From CBDCWQ01 sp965223435 (GTDB taxonomy: Bacteria > Myxococcota > Kuafuiibacteriia > Kuafuiibacteriales > Kuafuiibacteriaceae): a DNA stretch of 64,000 nucleotides. Location: positions 186,001-250,000 of the forward strand of contig CBDCWQ010000001.1 of assembly GCA_965223435.1 (NCBI GenBank), given 5' to 3'. Under the pieces are notes generated by a model. The model ran no database searches, had not been told where the DNA came from, and was given only the letters and a program-made list of their open reading frames with translations. Shown in pieces: positions 38,088-46,124 of this stretch (positions within the stretch are counted from its first letter, which is position 1; every line of letters begins with the position of its first letter). A program made the position numbers and the translations under genes.

Positions 38088-40526
38088 GTGACCGAGTTTG
38101 CGGAAGTTATCGTAACCCTCCCGGTCTCGGGGCTGTTTCACTACGCAGTCCCTCCGCATCTCGAAGGAAAACTGAAGTGTGGGCACCGGGTATTGGTTCC
38201 TTTCGGACGCCGTCGAACCACCGCTTTTGTGGTGCGGCGCTCGGCGGCGGTCCCCCAAGAGGTCGCCTCCAAGATTCGCCCCATCGCCGAGCAGCTGGAT
38301 GCCGAGCCCCTTGTGCCTCTCGACATTCTCAAGCTGGCCAAGTTTGTTGCAGACTACTACTTGGCGTGCCCAGGCGAAGTCCTGAAGATGGCCCTGCCCC
38401 CAGGCCTGACCGCCGCATCACTCATCCGTTACCGGAGCACAACCCAGGGTCGACGCCTTCTCGAGGATCATGCCGGGGTTCTTCCGGACGGCTCACCCCT
38501 CAGTGACCGGGCCCGCCAGATTCTCGAGTTGGCCGCCAAAGGCCCCGGAATCCGGGCTCACAAGCTTCCTAAAGGGGTGAGAACCGAACTTGAACGATGG
38601 AATTTGATTGAGCGCACCAACGTGGTGCGACCGTCCGAAAGCGAACGCAAGGTCGAGGTGGCGTGGCAAACCAAGCCACCGGAAGCGGCCAAGCCGCTTC
38701 TCGCCCGAGCCAAAACGCGTCGTGCGATCTACCTTGCCCTAGGCACCACCCCCCGAACAACCGATTCACTCGTGGGTCCGTTCAAGCGCCCAACCCTTCG
38801 GGCCGCCCTCAAACGGCTAGAAGCCGATGGCCTGATCCAAAGGCGGCGCGTCCCGGTCACCGCCGTGAACCCCGAAACACCCAAAAACGGAGTGGAAACC
38901 AACCCCCGGCCGTCTCTCACCGAAGAGCAAACCCAAGCCCTCGGTCCGATCATCGATGCCGTCGAGCAGGGGGCCCAAAAAAACTTTCTGCTCCACGGCG
39001 TCACCGGTTCAGGCAAAACCGAAGTCTATCTTCGGGCCATTGAGGCCGCTCGCAAACGCAAACGGGGCGCCATCATCCTCGTTCCCGAAATCGCACTCAC
39101 CCCCCAACTTGAGGCCCGGTTTCGGGAACGTTTTGGGCACGAAGTGGTCGTGCTTCACTCTGCCATTCCGGACAAAGAACGCAGGGAACGCTGGCAACTT
39201 CTCCGGTCCGGGAAGGCCCACATCGCCTTGGGACCGCGTTCTACCGTGTGGGCACCGGTCAGAGAACTTTCGGTCGTCGTCGTGGATGAGGAGCACGACA
39301 CTTCGTTTAAGCAAAACAGCGACGTTCGATACAACGGTCGAGACCTTGCTTTGGTGCGCGCCAAGCAAGCGGGGGGCGTTGCGATCTTAGGGTCCGCCAC
39401 GCCTTCGCTCGAATCGTACCATCTGGCGGACCTAGGAAAACTCGAGACCCTCCGTCTCAAACGACGGGTAGGCAAAAGGCCGCTCCCCCGCGTGCAGCTG
39501 GTCGATCTCAAAAAGGAGCACAAAAGCAACGCAACACCTCATCTGTCTCAGGCCCTCGCCGACAAGATTCGAGAGGTCGTAGACAAACAAGAGCAAGCCA
39601 TTTTGTTTTTGAACCGGCGCGGGTTCAATACGGTCGTCTATTGCGAAGACTGCGCCCAATCTCGAACGTGCCTTCACTGCGACGTCTCTTTGACCCATCA
39701 TCGCACCGACGGCTCTTTGAAGTGCCACCATTGCGGCCATACCGAACCCATGAACCGCCCTTGCCCCAAGTGCCAAAGCGAAGCCATGAGCCCTTTTGGG
39801 GCGGGGACACAACGCATTGCCGAAGAGATCAAAGAAATCGCGCCCGACGCGCGCATCCTTCGCCTCGACCGGGACACCGCATCGACCCTGAATGCGCTCA
39901 ACCAAACCCTCAAAACCTTCAGGGACGGTCAAGCGGACATCCTTGTGGGCACGCAGATGGTCGCCAAAGGCCACGACTTTCCGAAGGTCACCTTGGTGGG
40001 CATCGTTTTGGCCGATGCTTCGCTGTCGTTCCCCGATTTTCGCGCCTCCGAACGAACCTTTCAGCTCCTCACCCAAGTCGCCGGTCGGGCAGGCCGCGCG
40101 AAGCGGCCCGGAGAAGTTGTCATCCAGAGCTTTCAGCCCAACCACGAAGCGCTTCAGTGCGCCATTGAGCACGACACCGACCGATTCATCGCCCTCGAAG
40201 CCGCTTCACGAAAAGAACTACATTACCCGCCCTTTACACGTATGGGAATGATTCGCATCGAATCCAAAGACGACGATCAAGCTTTGGCTGTCGCCCAACG
40301 TATCGCCCAAAGTGCACGAAACCGGAGCAAGCAGGTCATACGCGTATGCGGCCCTGCGCGGGCGCCCGTCGCCCGTATTCGAGAGCGTTTCAGGCACATG
40401 ATCATGCTGCTCGCCCCATCTCGGGCCCCTCTTATCGACCTTATGAGGCGCCTCTCAATCGACTTCGAACGACTGCCTCATTCGGTCGACGTAGTCTTTG
40501 ATGTCGACCCCTATGACCTTCTGTAG
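38088..40526 (+). CDS. priA: Primosomal protein N' (replication restart helicase)
   Basis: A 3'-to-5' superfamily 2 DNA helicase that reloads the replisome at stalled forks. 812 residues, GTG start at 38088 (the frame of the nearby ATG at 38086 closes at once). The N-terminal DNA-binding part ('VTLPVSGLFHYAVPPHLEG', 'HRVLVPFGRRRTTAFVV') is followed by Walker A 'GVTGSGKTEVYL' near residue 305 and Walker B 'VVVDEEHDTSFKQ' near 400. The zinc-binding insert is intact: 'CEDCAQSRTCLHCD' and 'CHHCG', 'CPKC' near 520-565. The C-terminal helicase motifs are 'GAGTQRIAEE', 'ILVGTQMVAKGHDFP' and 'QVAGRAGRA'. Length and motif order are normal. Confidence 0.97.
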   Translation: MTEFAEVIVTLPVSGLFHYAVPPHLEGKLKCGHRVLVPFGRRRTTAFVVRRSAAVPQEVASKIRPIAEQLDAEPLVPLDILKLAKFVADYYLACPGEVLKMALPPGLTAASLIRYRSTTQGRRLLEDHAGVLPDGSPLSDRARQILELAAKGPGIRAHKLPKGVRTELERWNLIERTNVVRPSESERKVEVAWQTKPPEAAKPLLARAKTRRAIYLALGTTPRTTDSLVGPFKRPTLRAALKRLEADGLIQRRRVPVTAVNPETPKNGVETNPRPSLTEEQTQALGPIIDAVEQGAQKNFLLHGVTGSGKTEVYLRAIEAARKRKRGAIILVPEIALTPQLEARFRERFGHEVVVLHSAIPDKERRERWQLLRSGKAHIALGPRSTVWAPVRELSVVVVDEEHDTSFKQNSDVRYNGRDLALVRAKQAGGVAILGSATPSLESYHLADLGKLETLRLKRRVGKRPLPRVQLVDLKKEHKSNATPHLSQALADKIREVVDKQEQAILFLNRRGFNTVVYCEDCAQSRTCLHCDVSLTHHRTDGSLKCHHCGHTEPMNRPCPKCQSEAMSPFGAGTQRIAEEIKEIAPDARILRLDRDTASTLNALNQTLKTFRDGQADILVGTQMVAKGHDFPKVTLVGIVLADASLSFPDFRASERTFQLLTQVAGRAGRAKRPGEVVIQSFQPNHEALQCAIEHDTDRFIALEAASRKELHYPPFTRMGMIRIESKDDDQALAVAQRIAQSARNRSKQVIRVCGPARAPVARIRERFRHMIMLLAPSRAPLIDLMRRLSIDFERLPHSVDVVFDVDPYDLL

Positions 40527-40533
40527 GAGAACA

Positions 40534-40608
40534 CGCCCTTCTTCTCCAATAGCCTGACCGCAAAATCACTCGCCCAGAGCCCCTCGGTGGGTTATGAGAT
40601 GTGGTCTA
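40534..40608 (+). mobile_element. Partial copy of the MITE-like element
   Basis: This matches the right 70 or so bases of the element at 28082-28256, at roughly 80% by eye, including the terminal repeat GGTTATGAGATGTGGTC followed by TA. The left half is missing. It fills almost the whole gap between priA and the transglycosylase gene, so it may contribute promoter sequence to the latter. Confidence 0.7.
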
Positions 40609-40626
40609 GTTTCACGGTGCTCACCC

Positions 40627-42591
40627 ATGCAGGCACGCGCAAACCAAAGAAAAGATGCGCCGACCTCTGAAGCCAGAACCGCACGACGGCTGCTCTGGTT
40701 GATTCCCGCGCTGATCCTCTTGGGGCCACTCACTTTTCGACTCATCCTGACCTCCGCGCCGATCAGCCAGCGCCTCGCCGACATGTTGGTCGTGAAGCTG
40801 GCCCGCCAAACCAACGCCGCCGTGCAGCTGAGCGGCCTCAGATTCAAGATGAACTTTGCCCCTTGCCTGCAAAATCTCGAAATCTACCGAGTCCACGGTC
40901 CCTTTAAGGTCGAAATCGCAACCTCCGAGGCGTGCATCGAGCGCTGGGCCTCTGCCCTGGGCTCTGGTTTTCACGCCATTCGCCTTCGCCTCACCCACCC
41001 GTCCTTTGCCCTGGAAGGCTCCAGAGCCCCCGAAAGTGATCCCCAGCCCGATCTCAAAACGCCCTCTTCCGAGGATGGCGGTCTTCAAAAACGCAAGAAC
41101 AGAGTCGCAAGCCTTCGCGAAATCCAGATCCTCTTTGATGATTTTCGCCTGCGATGGAAGGACATGCCTTTTCCTGAGCGGTTTTCAAGCGGCGACTTTG
41201 GCCCCATCGACGGGAAGCTCACCGTCCAAGTCCGAGGCTCTCAATCGGCGGCCAGCGTTTTTGTTCGGGAGCCGAACAGCGGAGCTACGATCAATGGGCG
41301 GATCACGCCCACCGAGCAGGGCTGGAACTTTCGCTCGGGGTTCGAAGGTGACCTCGTGCCTATTTTCCGGAGCCTTCTTAAGGCTTCTGAACTCGACATT
41401 CGCAAGATCCCGACGCGCGGAGAGGTCGGCGCCAACTACGAGACCAAAAGTGGCCGTACCACCATCGACTTCGACCTCGAGCAGATCGATGTCGACATGG
41501 CCAGCACGGTGGTTTCTTCGAAACGTTTGGTAGGTTTCACTGCCCGCGAGAAACTCCGCATCGAGATTGATCTCAATCAAGAGTCCCTTCGGATCTCGGA
41601 AGGCGTGCTGGAGACCAACGGCATTCCTCTGCTTTTGTCGCTGAACATTGCCCCCAAAGACGATACCCATTGGTTTGATATTCAGGCCGATCTCAAAACC
41701 ACACCCTTCGCGCGACTCCTTCGTTCGGTTCCAGGGAGCGAAGAACCGGAAATGGCCAAAGACATTTCGCCCAACACGCTTTTTGCCCTCTCCTTTTCCA
41801 TGGCCGGTGAGCTTCAACGGGTGTCCACGTGGCAGCCACGACTCGAGCATCGCTTCCAGGGTATGACCGAGACCGAAGGCACGGGCCTCGAGTTTCTTCG
41901 TAAGCCCTTTTCATACTACCCACTCACCAAAGAGGGCCGCAAAAAAGAGCCGCTGGTGGTCGGCCCGGGCACCCGCGGCTGGCAGCGCTACGCACGCATC
42001 CCTTACATTCAACGCCGTGCCGTATTGGTTTCCGAGGACTCCACTTTTTTCTACCACCACGGAATCGAGATCGAGGAAATGCGTAAGGCCATTCAACAGG
42101 CCATCCAAAGCGGGAAAAGAGCCCGAGGGGGCTCTACGCTCACCCAGCAGTTGGTGAAAAACTTGTTTTTGACCCGAGACCGCACCGCCTTGCGAAAACT
42201 TCAGGAGCTCATGATGACCTTCCAAATGGAATCGGTCCTCAGCAAAGCAGAGATCTTCGAGCTGTACATGAACCTCATTGAATGGGGCCCCGACATCTAC
42301 GGCCTGTATCGTGCTTCAAAGTACTACTTCGGACAAAAACCGCAAAACCTCACCCCCCGGCAAATGGTCTACCTGGCTGCGATCATTCCCAACCCGGTCA
42401 GACTGCATCAAGGGTTTCTCAAAAACCGGGGCGGTTCTCGCGCGCGGTCCAAAGTCAAATTTATCCTGGGAAGACTCAACCGCTTGGGCCAACTCGACGA
42501 CGAAGATTTTGAGCTGGCCAAAAAGGAGCGACTCACCTTCGTCAGACACCGCGCCAAACGAAAACCCAAACCCGCCGCCATCAAGGACTAA
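40627..42591 (+). CDS. Monofunctional peptidoglycan transglycosylase (GT51) with AsmA-like region
   Basis: It polymerises lipid II into glycan strands at the inner membrane. 654 residues from the ATG at 40627; an earlier ATG at 40594 lies inside the MITE remnant and is less likely. A transmembrane helix ('LLWLIPALILLGPLTF') is followed by some 400 residues of beta-rich sequence resembling AsmA/DUF3971-type envelope domains ('LSGLRFKMNFAPCLQNLEIY', 'LSLNIAPKDDTHWFDIQAD'). The last 200 residues are a complete GT51 domain: 'VSEDSTFFYHHGIE' (catalytic Glu near 470), 'RGGSTLTQQLVKNLFL', 'ELYMNLIEWG' and 'YFGQKPQNLTPRQMVYLA'. There is no transpeptidase domain. Typical MtgA is about 240 residues, so the AsmA-like insert is unusual. 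Confidence 0.88.
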   Translation: MQARANQRKDAPTSEARTARRLLWLIPALILLGPLTFRLILTSAPISQRLADMLVVKLARQTNAAVQLSGLRFKMNFAPCLQNLEIYRVHGPFKVEIATSEACIERWASALGSGFHAIRLRLTHPSFALEGSRAPESDPQPDLKTPSSEDGGLQKRKNRVASLREIQILFDDFRLRWKDMPFPERFSSGDFGPIDGKLTVQVRGSQSAASVFVREPNSGATINGRITPTEQGWNFRSGFEGDLVPIFRSLLKASELDIRKIPTRGEVGANYETKSGRTTIDFDLEQIDVDMASTVVSSKRLVGFTAREKLRIEIDLNQESLRISEGVLETNGIPLLLSLNIAPKDDTHWFDIQADLKTTPFARLLRSVPGSEEPEMAKDISPNTLFALSFSMAGELQRVSTWQPRLEHRFQGMTETEGTGLEFLRKPFSYYPLTKEGRKKEPLVVGPGTRGWQRYARIPYIQRRAVLVSEDSTFFYHHGIEIEEMRKAIQQAIQSGKRARGGSTLTQQLVKNLFLTRDRTALRKLQELMMTFQMESVLSKAEIFELYMNLIEWGPDIYGLYRASKYYFGQKPQNLTPRQMVYLAAIIPNPVRLHQGFLKNRGGSRARSKVKFILGRLNRLGQLDDEDFELAKKERLTFVRHRAKRKPKPAAIKD

Positions 42592-42666
42592 CCGGTCTCA
42601 AAATCGGCTCCTTGTCTTGATAAAAAGCCTCGTGACCGACAAACTGAAATGGCCCCGCAACATAAG

Positions 42667-42718
42667 CATAGTGACGGGGCATAGTGACGGGGCATTGTCA
42701 CGTGGCACTGCGACGTTG
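42667..42718 (+). repeat. 13-base tandem repeat, four units
   Basis: Units: CATAGTGACGGGG (42667-42679), the same (42680-42692), CATTGTCACGTGG (42693-42705) and CACTGCGACGTTG (42706-42718). The first two are identical and the others decay. It lies in the 259-base gap before a lipoprotein gene; no gene is seen in that gap. Confidence 0.7.
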
Positions 42719-42850
42719 TCCCGTTCTACAGGTACTGTTCCGGATCGATTTCCCAATAATTTCGAGCCCATCGGAATCGTGGCCGTTCCGGTATGCCCAT
42801 TGCTTGGTCGAATACCGAACAGCTTACACATCAATCTAGGAGGTCTTGCA

Positions 42851-43690
42851 ATGTTCCATCATGTTCTGAAATGCCACCTGATCCTTGGACTCGTCCTTAC
42901 AGCGTGCGGCGGCGAAATGGGAGACACAACCGTTGAGGAGAGTTCGTCTGAACTCTCCATCGGTATCGCCCCGTCCATTCCCCCCCTCACTCAGATCCGA
43001 CGCGATATTCGGGCAACCGGTAGCCTGCGTATCATTCAGCCGGCAAATGGAGGCCAACAAACGCTGCAGATCGAAGTCAAGAATGTCGGAAATGGTTCCG
43101 TGACTTGGCCAACGAACGCGGGCTCGGTCCGGGTTCGGCACCGGACGGTGAAGGCCACCCTCTACCCGTACTTCAAGTATTGGGACCGCACCTCGGCTGG
43201 CGGCAACCGCCTGCAACCCGGCCAGCTGGGGTACCTGAAGGTCAAGCTTCCCGGCAACTATGTGAAGTTCTGTCATCGCCCCAGAATCACCATCGATGTC
43301 TATCGCCAGCGGCAGTCTCCTGCCTCCTCATTTGACAACGACAAGAAAACCGCCAAGGCGCCGTGTCTGGGATTCAGGACCAAAATTGAAAAACGAACGC
43401 TCAATGAAACCCCGAGCAGCTATCTCAAGGGCAAAACCATCGAGCAAATTCTCAACAGCAAGGTAAGCGGCCGTCCCGATGGCAAACGATGCAAATCCTG
43501 CCACTACTACGGTGGCCCCAACCCCTATCAACCATTTAACTACGTCGACTGGAACACCGAGGTCACAGGCGCCACCTGGAAAGAATATTGGGCATGGAAG
43601 TTCCTGACCAACACGCAGCCGTCGGGCAAGAAACCCTACGGACTTAAGAAGGTCATTCGAATGTGGGCCAAGAGCGGTTATCGCAAATAG
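42851..43690 (+). CDS. Lipoprotein with a CxxCH motif
   Basis: 279 residues. The ATG at 42851 has a near-perfect ribosome-binding site (TAGGAGGT, six bases upstream), which decides the start against a much longer open frame. The N-terminus is a lipoprotein signal ('ILGLVLTACGGE'; lipid-modified Cys at about residue 19). The first half is a beta-sandwich-like segment ('TLQIEVKNVGNGSVTWP', 'LQPGQLGYLKVKLPG'). The second half contains 'RCKSCHYYGGP', a single CxxCH that could bind haem covalently or form a disulfide or metal site, followed by an aromatic, Trp-rich tail. No family is recognised. The 'CGGE' start recurs in two other lipoproteins in this window. Confidence 0.75.
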   Translation: MFHHVLKCHLILGLVLTACGGEMGDTTVEESSSELSIGIAPSIPPLTQIRRDIRATGSLRIIQPANGGQQTLQIEVKNVGNGSVTWPTNAGSVRVRHRTVKATLYPYFKYWDRTSAGGNRLQPGQLGYLKVKLPGNYVKFCHRPRITIDVYRQRQSPASSFDNDKKTAKAPCLGFRTKIEKRTLNETPSSYLKGKTIEQILNSKVSGRPDGKRCKSCHYYGGPNPYQPFNYVDWNTEVTGATWKEYWAWKFLTNTQPSGKKPYGLKKVIRMWAKSGYRK

Positions 43691-43792
43691 CCACCGTTAT
43701 GACTCCAAGAATACATCGATACCTGTGTCGTAGAGCGCCGGTTTCCCAAAAACGCGCTGGTTTGTCTCCTGCGGGGCGAGCGTCGAAACCCC

Positions 43793-44140
43793 CTAAAGAA
43801 CATCGGCGCCGGGCCCATGGCTCCGAAACCACCGGCAGCGCCTGCCGACCCCATTTAGCTGCTCCTCCTTCGCGTCGAGGGCACGCGGTCTCCCTCGGGC
43901 ACCGGAGGGTTCGTAGACAGCGGCATCGAGGCTCGCATCGAGAAACTTCCTGCGGGTGCGGCTGATTGTCGGCGTTGAGATTTCTAACGCCCTCATGATT
44001 TCCCCTCGGGCGAATCCTTTGTGGCTCATCAGAAGGATACGAGCTCGAATCCGCTCTCTGGCCTCAAGCCTTGGGCGTTTCAGTTCCCTTTGAAGTCGAC
44101 GTTTCTCATTCTTGGTGAGTCGAACCTTGGTCGCTTCCAT
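43793..44140 (-). pseudogene. IS630-family transposase fragment (N-terminal HTH)
   Basis: 115 codons. The first 95 match the N-terminal helix-turn-helix of IS630-type transposases ('LTKNEKRRLQREL', 'RIRARILLMSHKGFARGEI', 'ALEISTPTISRTRRKFL', 'GARGRPRALDAKEEQL'). After that the frame runs into unrelated sequence, and the DDE catalytic domain is absent. No intact terminal repeats were found around it. It is a decayed remnant and is unlikely to be active. Confidence 0.75.
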
Positions 44141-44227
44141 GCTTAGGGTGGATCACAGTAGGGTATCGGGCGCAATGCCTCTCCTTGGCTTCGGCGGTCC
44201 TTCCTTCACCCCGAACCCGAATCTCCC

Positions 44228-44260
44228 CCGGTCCTGGTCGTCCTGGTCGACCAGGACCGG
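44228..44260. repeat. Strong inverted repeat (13-bp stem) downstream of methyltransferase
   Basis: CCGGTCCTGGTCG (44228-44240) and CGACCAGGACCGG (44248-44260) are perfect reverse complements with a 7-base loop. An alternative, overlapping 18-base perfect palindrome spans 44240-44257. It lies 33 bases past the stop of the minus-strand methyltransferase gene. There is no T-run, so it may be a factor-assisted terminator or a protein-binding site. Confidence 0.6.
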
Positions 44261-44292
44261 GCAAGTCGGATCTTATCTATTGTGGACCGGAG

Positions 44293-45039
44293 CTAGCCCT
44301 TCTTTCGACAAAGGAACATCTTGTCGGTGTAAGCGGAGTCTTTGTACTCATCGGGCAGCGGGCGGGAGACGGTCTCAACGGAGAACCCAACACCCGCGCA
44401 GATTTCGATCCAGGTATCAATGCTAAACAGCCCGTGCACGTGTCGATCATGAACCGCTTCCACGTCTCGGCCTTTTTCTCGGAGCAGAAATACAAAGTCT
44501 GTAATGTGCGTATCGTCACTCGGGTCGGGGTCATGCGACCAGGAGAGACAGCGGAGACTGCGTTCATGATCGTCACCGGCGTGGTCCTCGTACGAGTCCT
44601 TGAAACTTTCCTTGACCGCATCGGGAACAAGAAGCGCGGCCCCACCGGCGCATAGATGTTCGTAGGCTGTCCGTGCGGTTTCAGCCAATTCGTCCCGCGT
44701 CGTCAGGTAGGAAATCGCGTCATGGATCAAAACGCAATCGAACTGACGTGAGAGCCGAAGTGTTCTCATGTCTCCAACGATGTGTTCGCAGTCTGGGTTG
44801 ATTGCCTCCGAACGTGCGAGCATCGCGGGCGACAGATCTGAAAGGCAAAGTTCTCCAAAAAGGGCTTTGATGAAGTGGGCGCCATGACCTGCGCCCGCAC
44901 CCAGCTCCAGCAGACGTCTTGCCGCGGGGACCGCTTGCTTCAAGACCATTCCCAGTTCTTCTGCTTCGTCTTCGTGATCCGCCAGCGGATCGAGAAGGTG
45001 GTAGAATCGAACAAGTTCTTCATACAGGAGCGATTTCAT
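44293..45039 (-). CDS. SAM-dependent methyltransferase (class I)
   Basis: 248 residues from the ATG at 45039; 30 more codons are open upstream but look non-coding. The Rossmann methyltransferase core is clear: motif I 'RRLLELGAGAGHGAHF', motif II 'ELCLSDLSPAMLARSEA', 'CEHIVGDMRTLRLSRQFD', and post-motif 'VLIHDAISYLTTRDEL'. The C-terminal half ('TDFVFLLREKGRDVEAVHD', 'GLFSIDTWIEICAGVGFSV') resembles small-molecule methyltransferases. The substrate is unknown. It sits in a decayed, repeat-rich stretch next to a transposase fragment, which suggests local rearrangement. Confidence 0.85.
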   Translation of the reverse strand: MKSLLYEELVRFYHLLDPLADHEDEAEELGMVLKQAVPAARRLLELGAGAGHGAHFIKALFGELCLSDLSPAMLARSEAINPDCEHIVGDMRTLRLSRQFDCVLIHDAISYLTTRDELAETARTAYEHLCAGGAALLVPDAVKESFKDSYEDHAGDDHERSLRCLSWSHDPDPSDDTHITDFVFLLREKGRDVEAVHDRHVHGLFSIDTWIEICAGVGFSVETVSRPLPDEYKDSAYTDKMFLCRKKG

Positions 45040-45162
45040 GATTTTGGACCCATCACCACAAACATATAAAGGATGCGGCCGTCGGGCCACAACCTTTGGA
45101 GCCCACCTTAAAGCTGCCGGCTCAGGCAAGAAGCATCACAGCAATCCCCAATAGGGCCGGAA

Positions 45163-45399
45163 TCACATGTCGAAGTCCGCGTCAACATGAAAGCTCGGCC
45201 CACGATTGGTGACAAACAACAGACTTCTCTCCACCTCATATGCGCGCGCGGCGGCGTAGACCAAATGAAACAAAGGAAGGACAGACCGACCAAAGGAGGC
45301 ATTATCGCTTGTCGTGACCAATGCTTCGGCACCCAAATCAACAAGGGCTCTTGGCTCCTTTAGGGGCGGGCCCTCCCTGCGGCAATCACACGAGGTTTG
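45163..45399 (-). pseudogene. Relic of apolipoprotein N-acyltransferase (Lnt) C-terminal domain
   Basis: This frame is open from an in-frame TGA at 45400-45402 to the stop at 45163, with no start codon suited to a gene. Its product contains 'ALVDLGAEALVTTSDNASFG', then 'LFHLVYAAARAYEVERSLL' and 'FVTNRGPSFHVD'. This follows the conserved order of the CN-hydrolase domain of Lnt (Gly-Ala-x-x-Leu, Asn-Asp-x-x-Phe-Gly, His...Arg-Ala-x-Glu, Thr-Asn-x-Gly). The catalytic Glu, Lys and Cys regions are missing. It is a remnant of a lost gene or of a second copy. A 78-codon frame on the same strand (45108-45344) is out of phase with it and is not a gene. Confidence 0.6.
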
Positions 45400-45415
45400 T
45401 CACCGCACGTTTCAC

Positions 45416-45799
45416 CTATAGAGTGGCTTCAATCTCGAGTTCAGGTATGCCGGCGAAGTCCCGTGCATTTCGAGTGAGTAAGACCGCACAAGCTATGGAA
45501 GCAGTCACACCGATCGCAACATCAGCGGCGCGTTTTCGTGGTGATCCTAGCAACCTGAAAACCTCAGCTGTCTTTTCAGCCGTTACTTTGTCAAACGGGA
45601 TAACAGAATCTTCGGAGAGAAAGAGACGCGCACCAGCAAGTTGATCCGGGGTCCGGGGTCCGCGAGCAAACTCGTACCAAGCGATGGCACTCATCTCAAT
45701 GTCGGCGTCAGAATCGGCAAGCGCAAGCAACCGTCGTCGTTCCTTGCCCGCATGGGATAAACCATAAACAAAGAAATCTGTGTCCAAATGAAAGCGCAT
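45416..45799 (-). CDS. PIN-domain toxin, VapC-type ribonuclease
   Basis: 127 residues. The PIN-domain acidic residues are present: 'FHLDTDFFVYGL' (first Asp), 'IAWYEFARG' (Glu), 'RAADVAIGVTA' (Asp) and 'LLTRNARDFAGIPEL' (last Asp/Asn). Such toxins cleave RNA and are held inactive by a partner antitoxin. The start codon overlaps the antitoxin stop by one base (TGATG), the normal translational coupling of such pairs. The target RNA cannot be predicted. Confidence 0.9.
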   Translation of the reverse strand: MRFHLDTDFFVYGLSHAGKERRRLLALADSDADIEMSAIAWYEFARGPRTPDQLAGARLFLSEDSVIPFDKVTAEKTAEVFRLLGSPRKRAADVAIGVTASIACAVLLTRNARDFAGIPELEIEATL

Positions 45800-46053
45800 C
45801 AGAATCCCTCGTCCTCCAACTTGAGACGGTCAACCTCACCTGCGGCATCATGGCCTTCAAACAGCCGGAACAGCTCTTCAAGACTTTCTTTACGCTGCTT
45901 GCGTCGATCATCGCTGAGACCCATGATCGATGCTCGGTATTTCACGATGGCGCGGCGGATAGCCTCGGACACCGAACACTGTAGGTGGGTTGCGAGTTCA
46001 GCCGCAGCCCGCCTACTTTCTTCATCAAGGACGAGCGTGGTACGCTTAGCCAT
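45799..46053 (-). CDS. Ribbon-helix-helix antitoxin
   Basis: 84 residues. The N-terminal 'AKRTTLVLDEESRRAAAEL' and 'VSEAIRRAIVKYRAS' form a ribbon-helix-helix DNA-binding domain. The acidic C-terminal tail ('LEELFRLFEGHDAAGEVDRL') would wrap the toxin. It starts directly at the edge of a 20-base palindrome, so it probably represses its own promoter as a toxin-antitoxin complex. There is no room for a ribosome-binding site, so translation is probably leaderless. Confidence 0.88.
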   Translation of the reverse strand: MAKRTTLVLDEESRRAAAELATHLQCSVSEAIRRAIVKYRASIMGLSDDRRKQRKESLEELFRLFEGHDAAGEVDRLKLEDEGF

Positions 46054-46089
46054 AAGTTATGTATACATAACTTGCATCGCCGTCGTCAA
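46054..46089 (-). promoter_or_regulatory. Palindromic operator and leaderless promoter of the toxin-antitoxin operon
   Basis: A perfect 20-base palindrome, AAGTTATGTATACATAACTT (46054-46073), abuts the antitoxin ATG. Read on the minus strand it contains TATACA at exactly -12 to -7 if transcription starts at the A of the ATG. TTGACG lies 18 bases further upstream (46084-46089). Both boxes are close to the sigma-70 consensus. Repressor binding would cover the -10 element. Confidence 0.8.
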
Positions 46090-46124
46090 TTCACCGTTTG
46101 CCCATTCATTACAGCGATTTAGGT

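Noticed and set aside
42278..42850. Long N-terminal extension of the CxxCH lipoprotein
   Set aside because: It overlaps the transglycosylase gene in another frame and the tandem repeat; the strong ribosome-binding site and lipobox fix the start at 42851.
43691..44292. Intact IS630 insertion sequence
   Set aside because: Only the HTH end of the transposase is recognisable and no matching terminal repeats were found.
45108..45344. 78-codon minus-strand frame over the Lnt relic
   Set aside because: Another frame on the same strand shows the Lnt pattern; this one has none.
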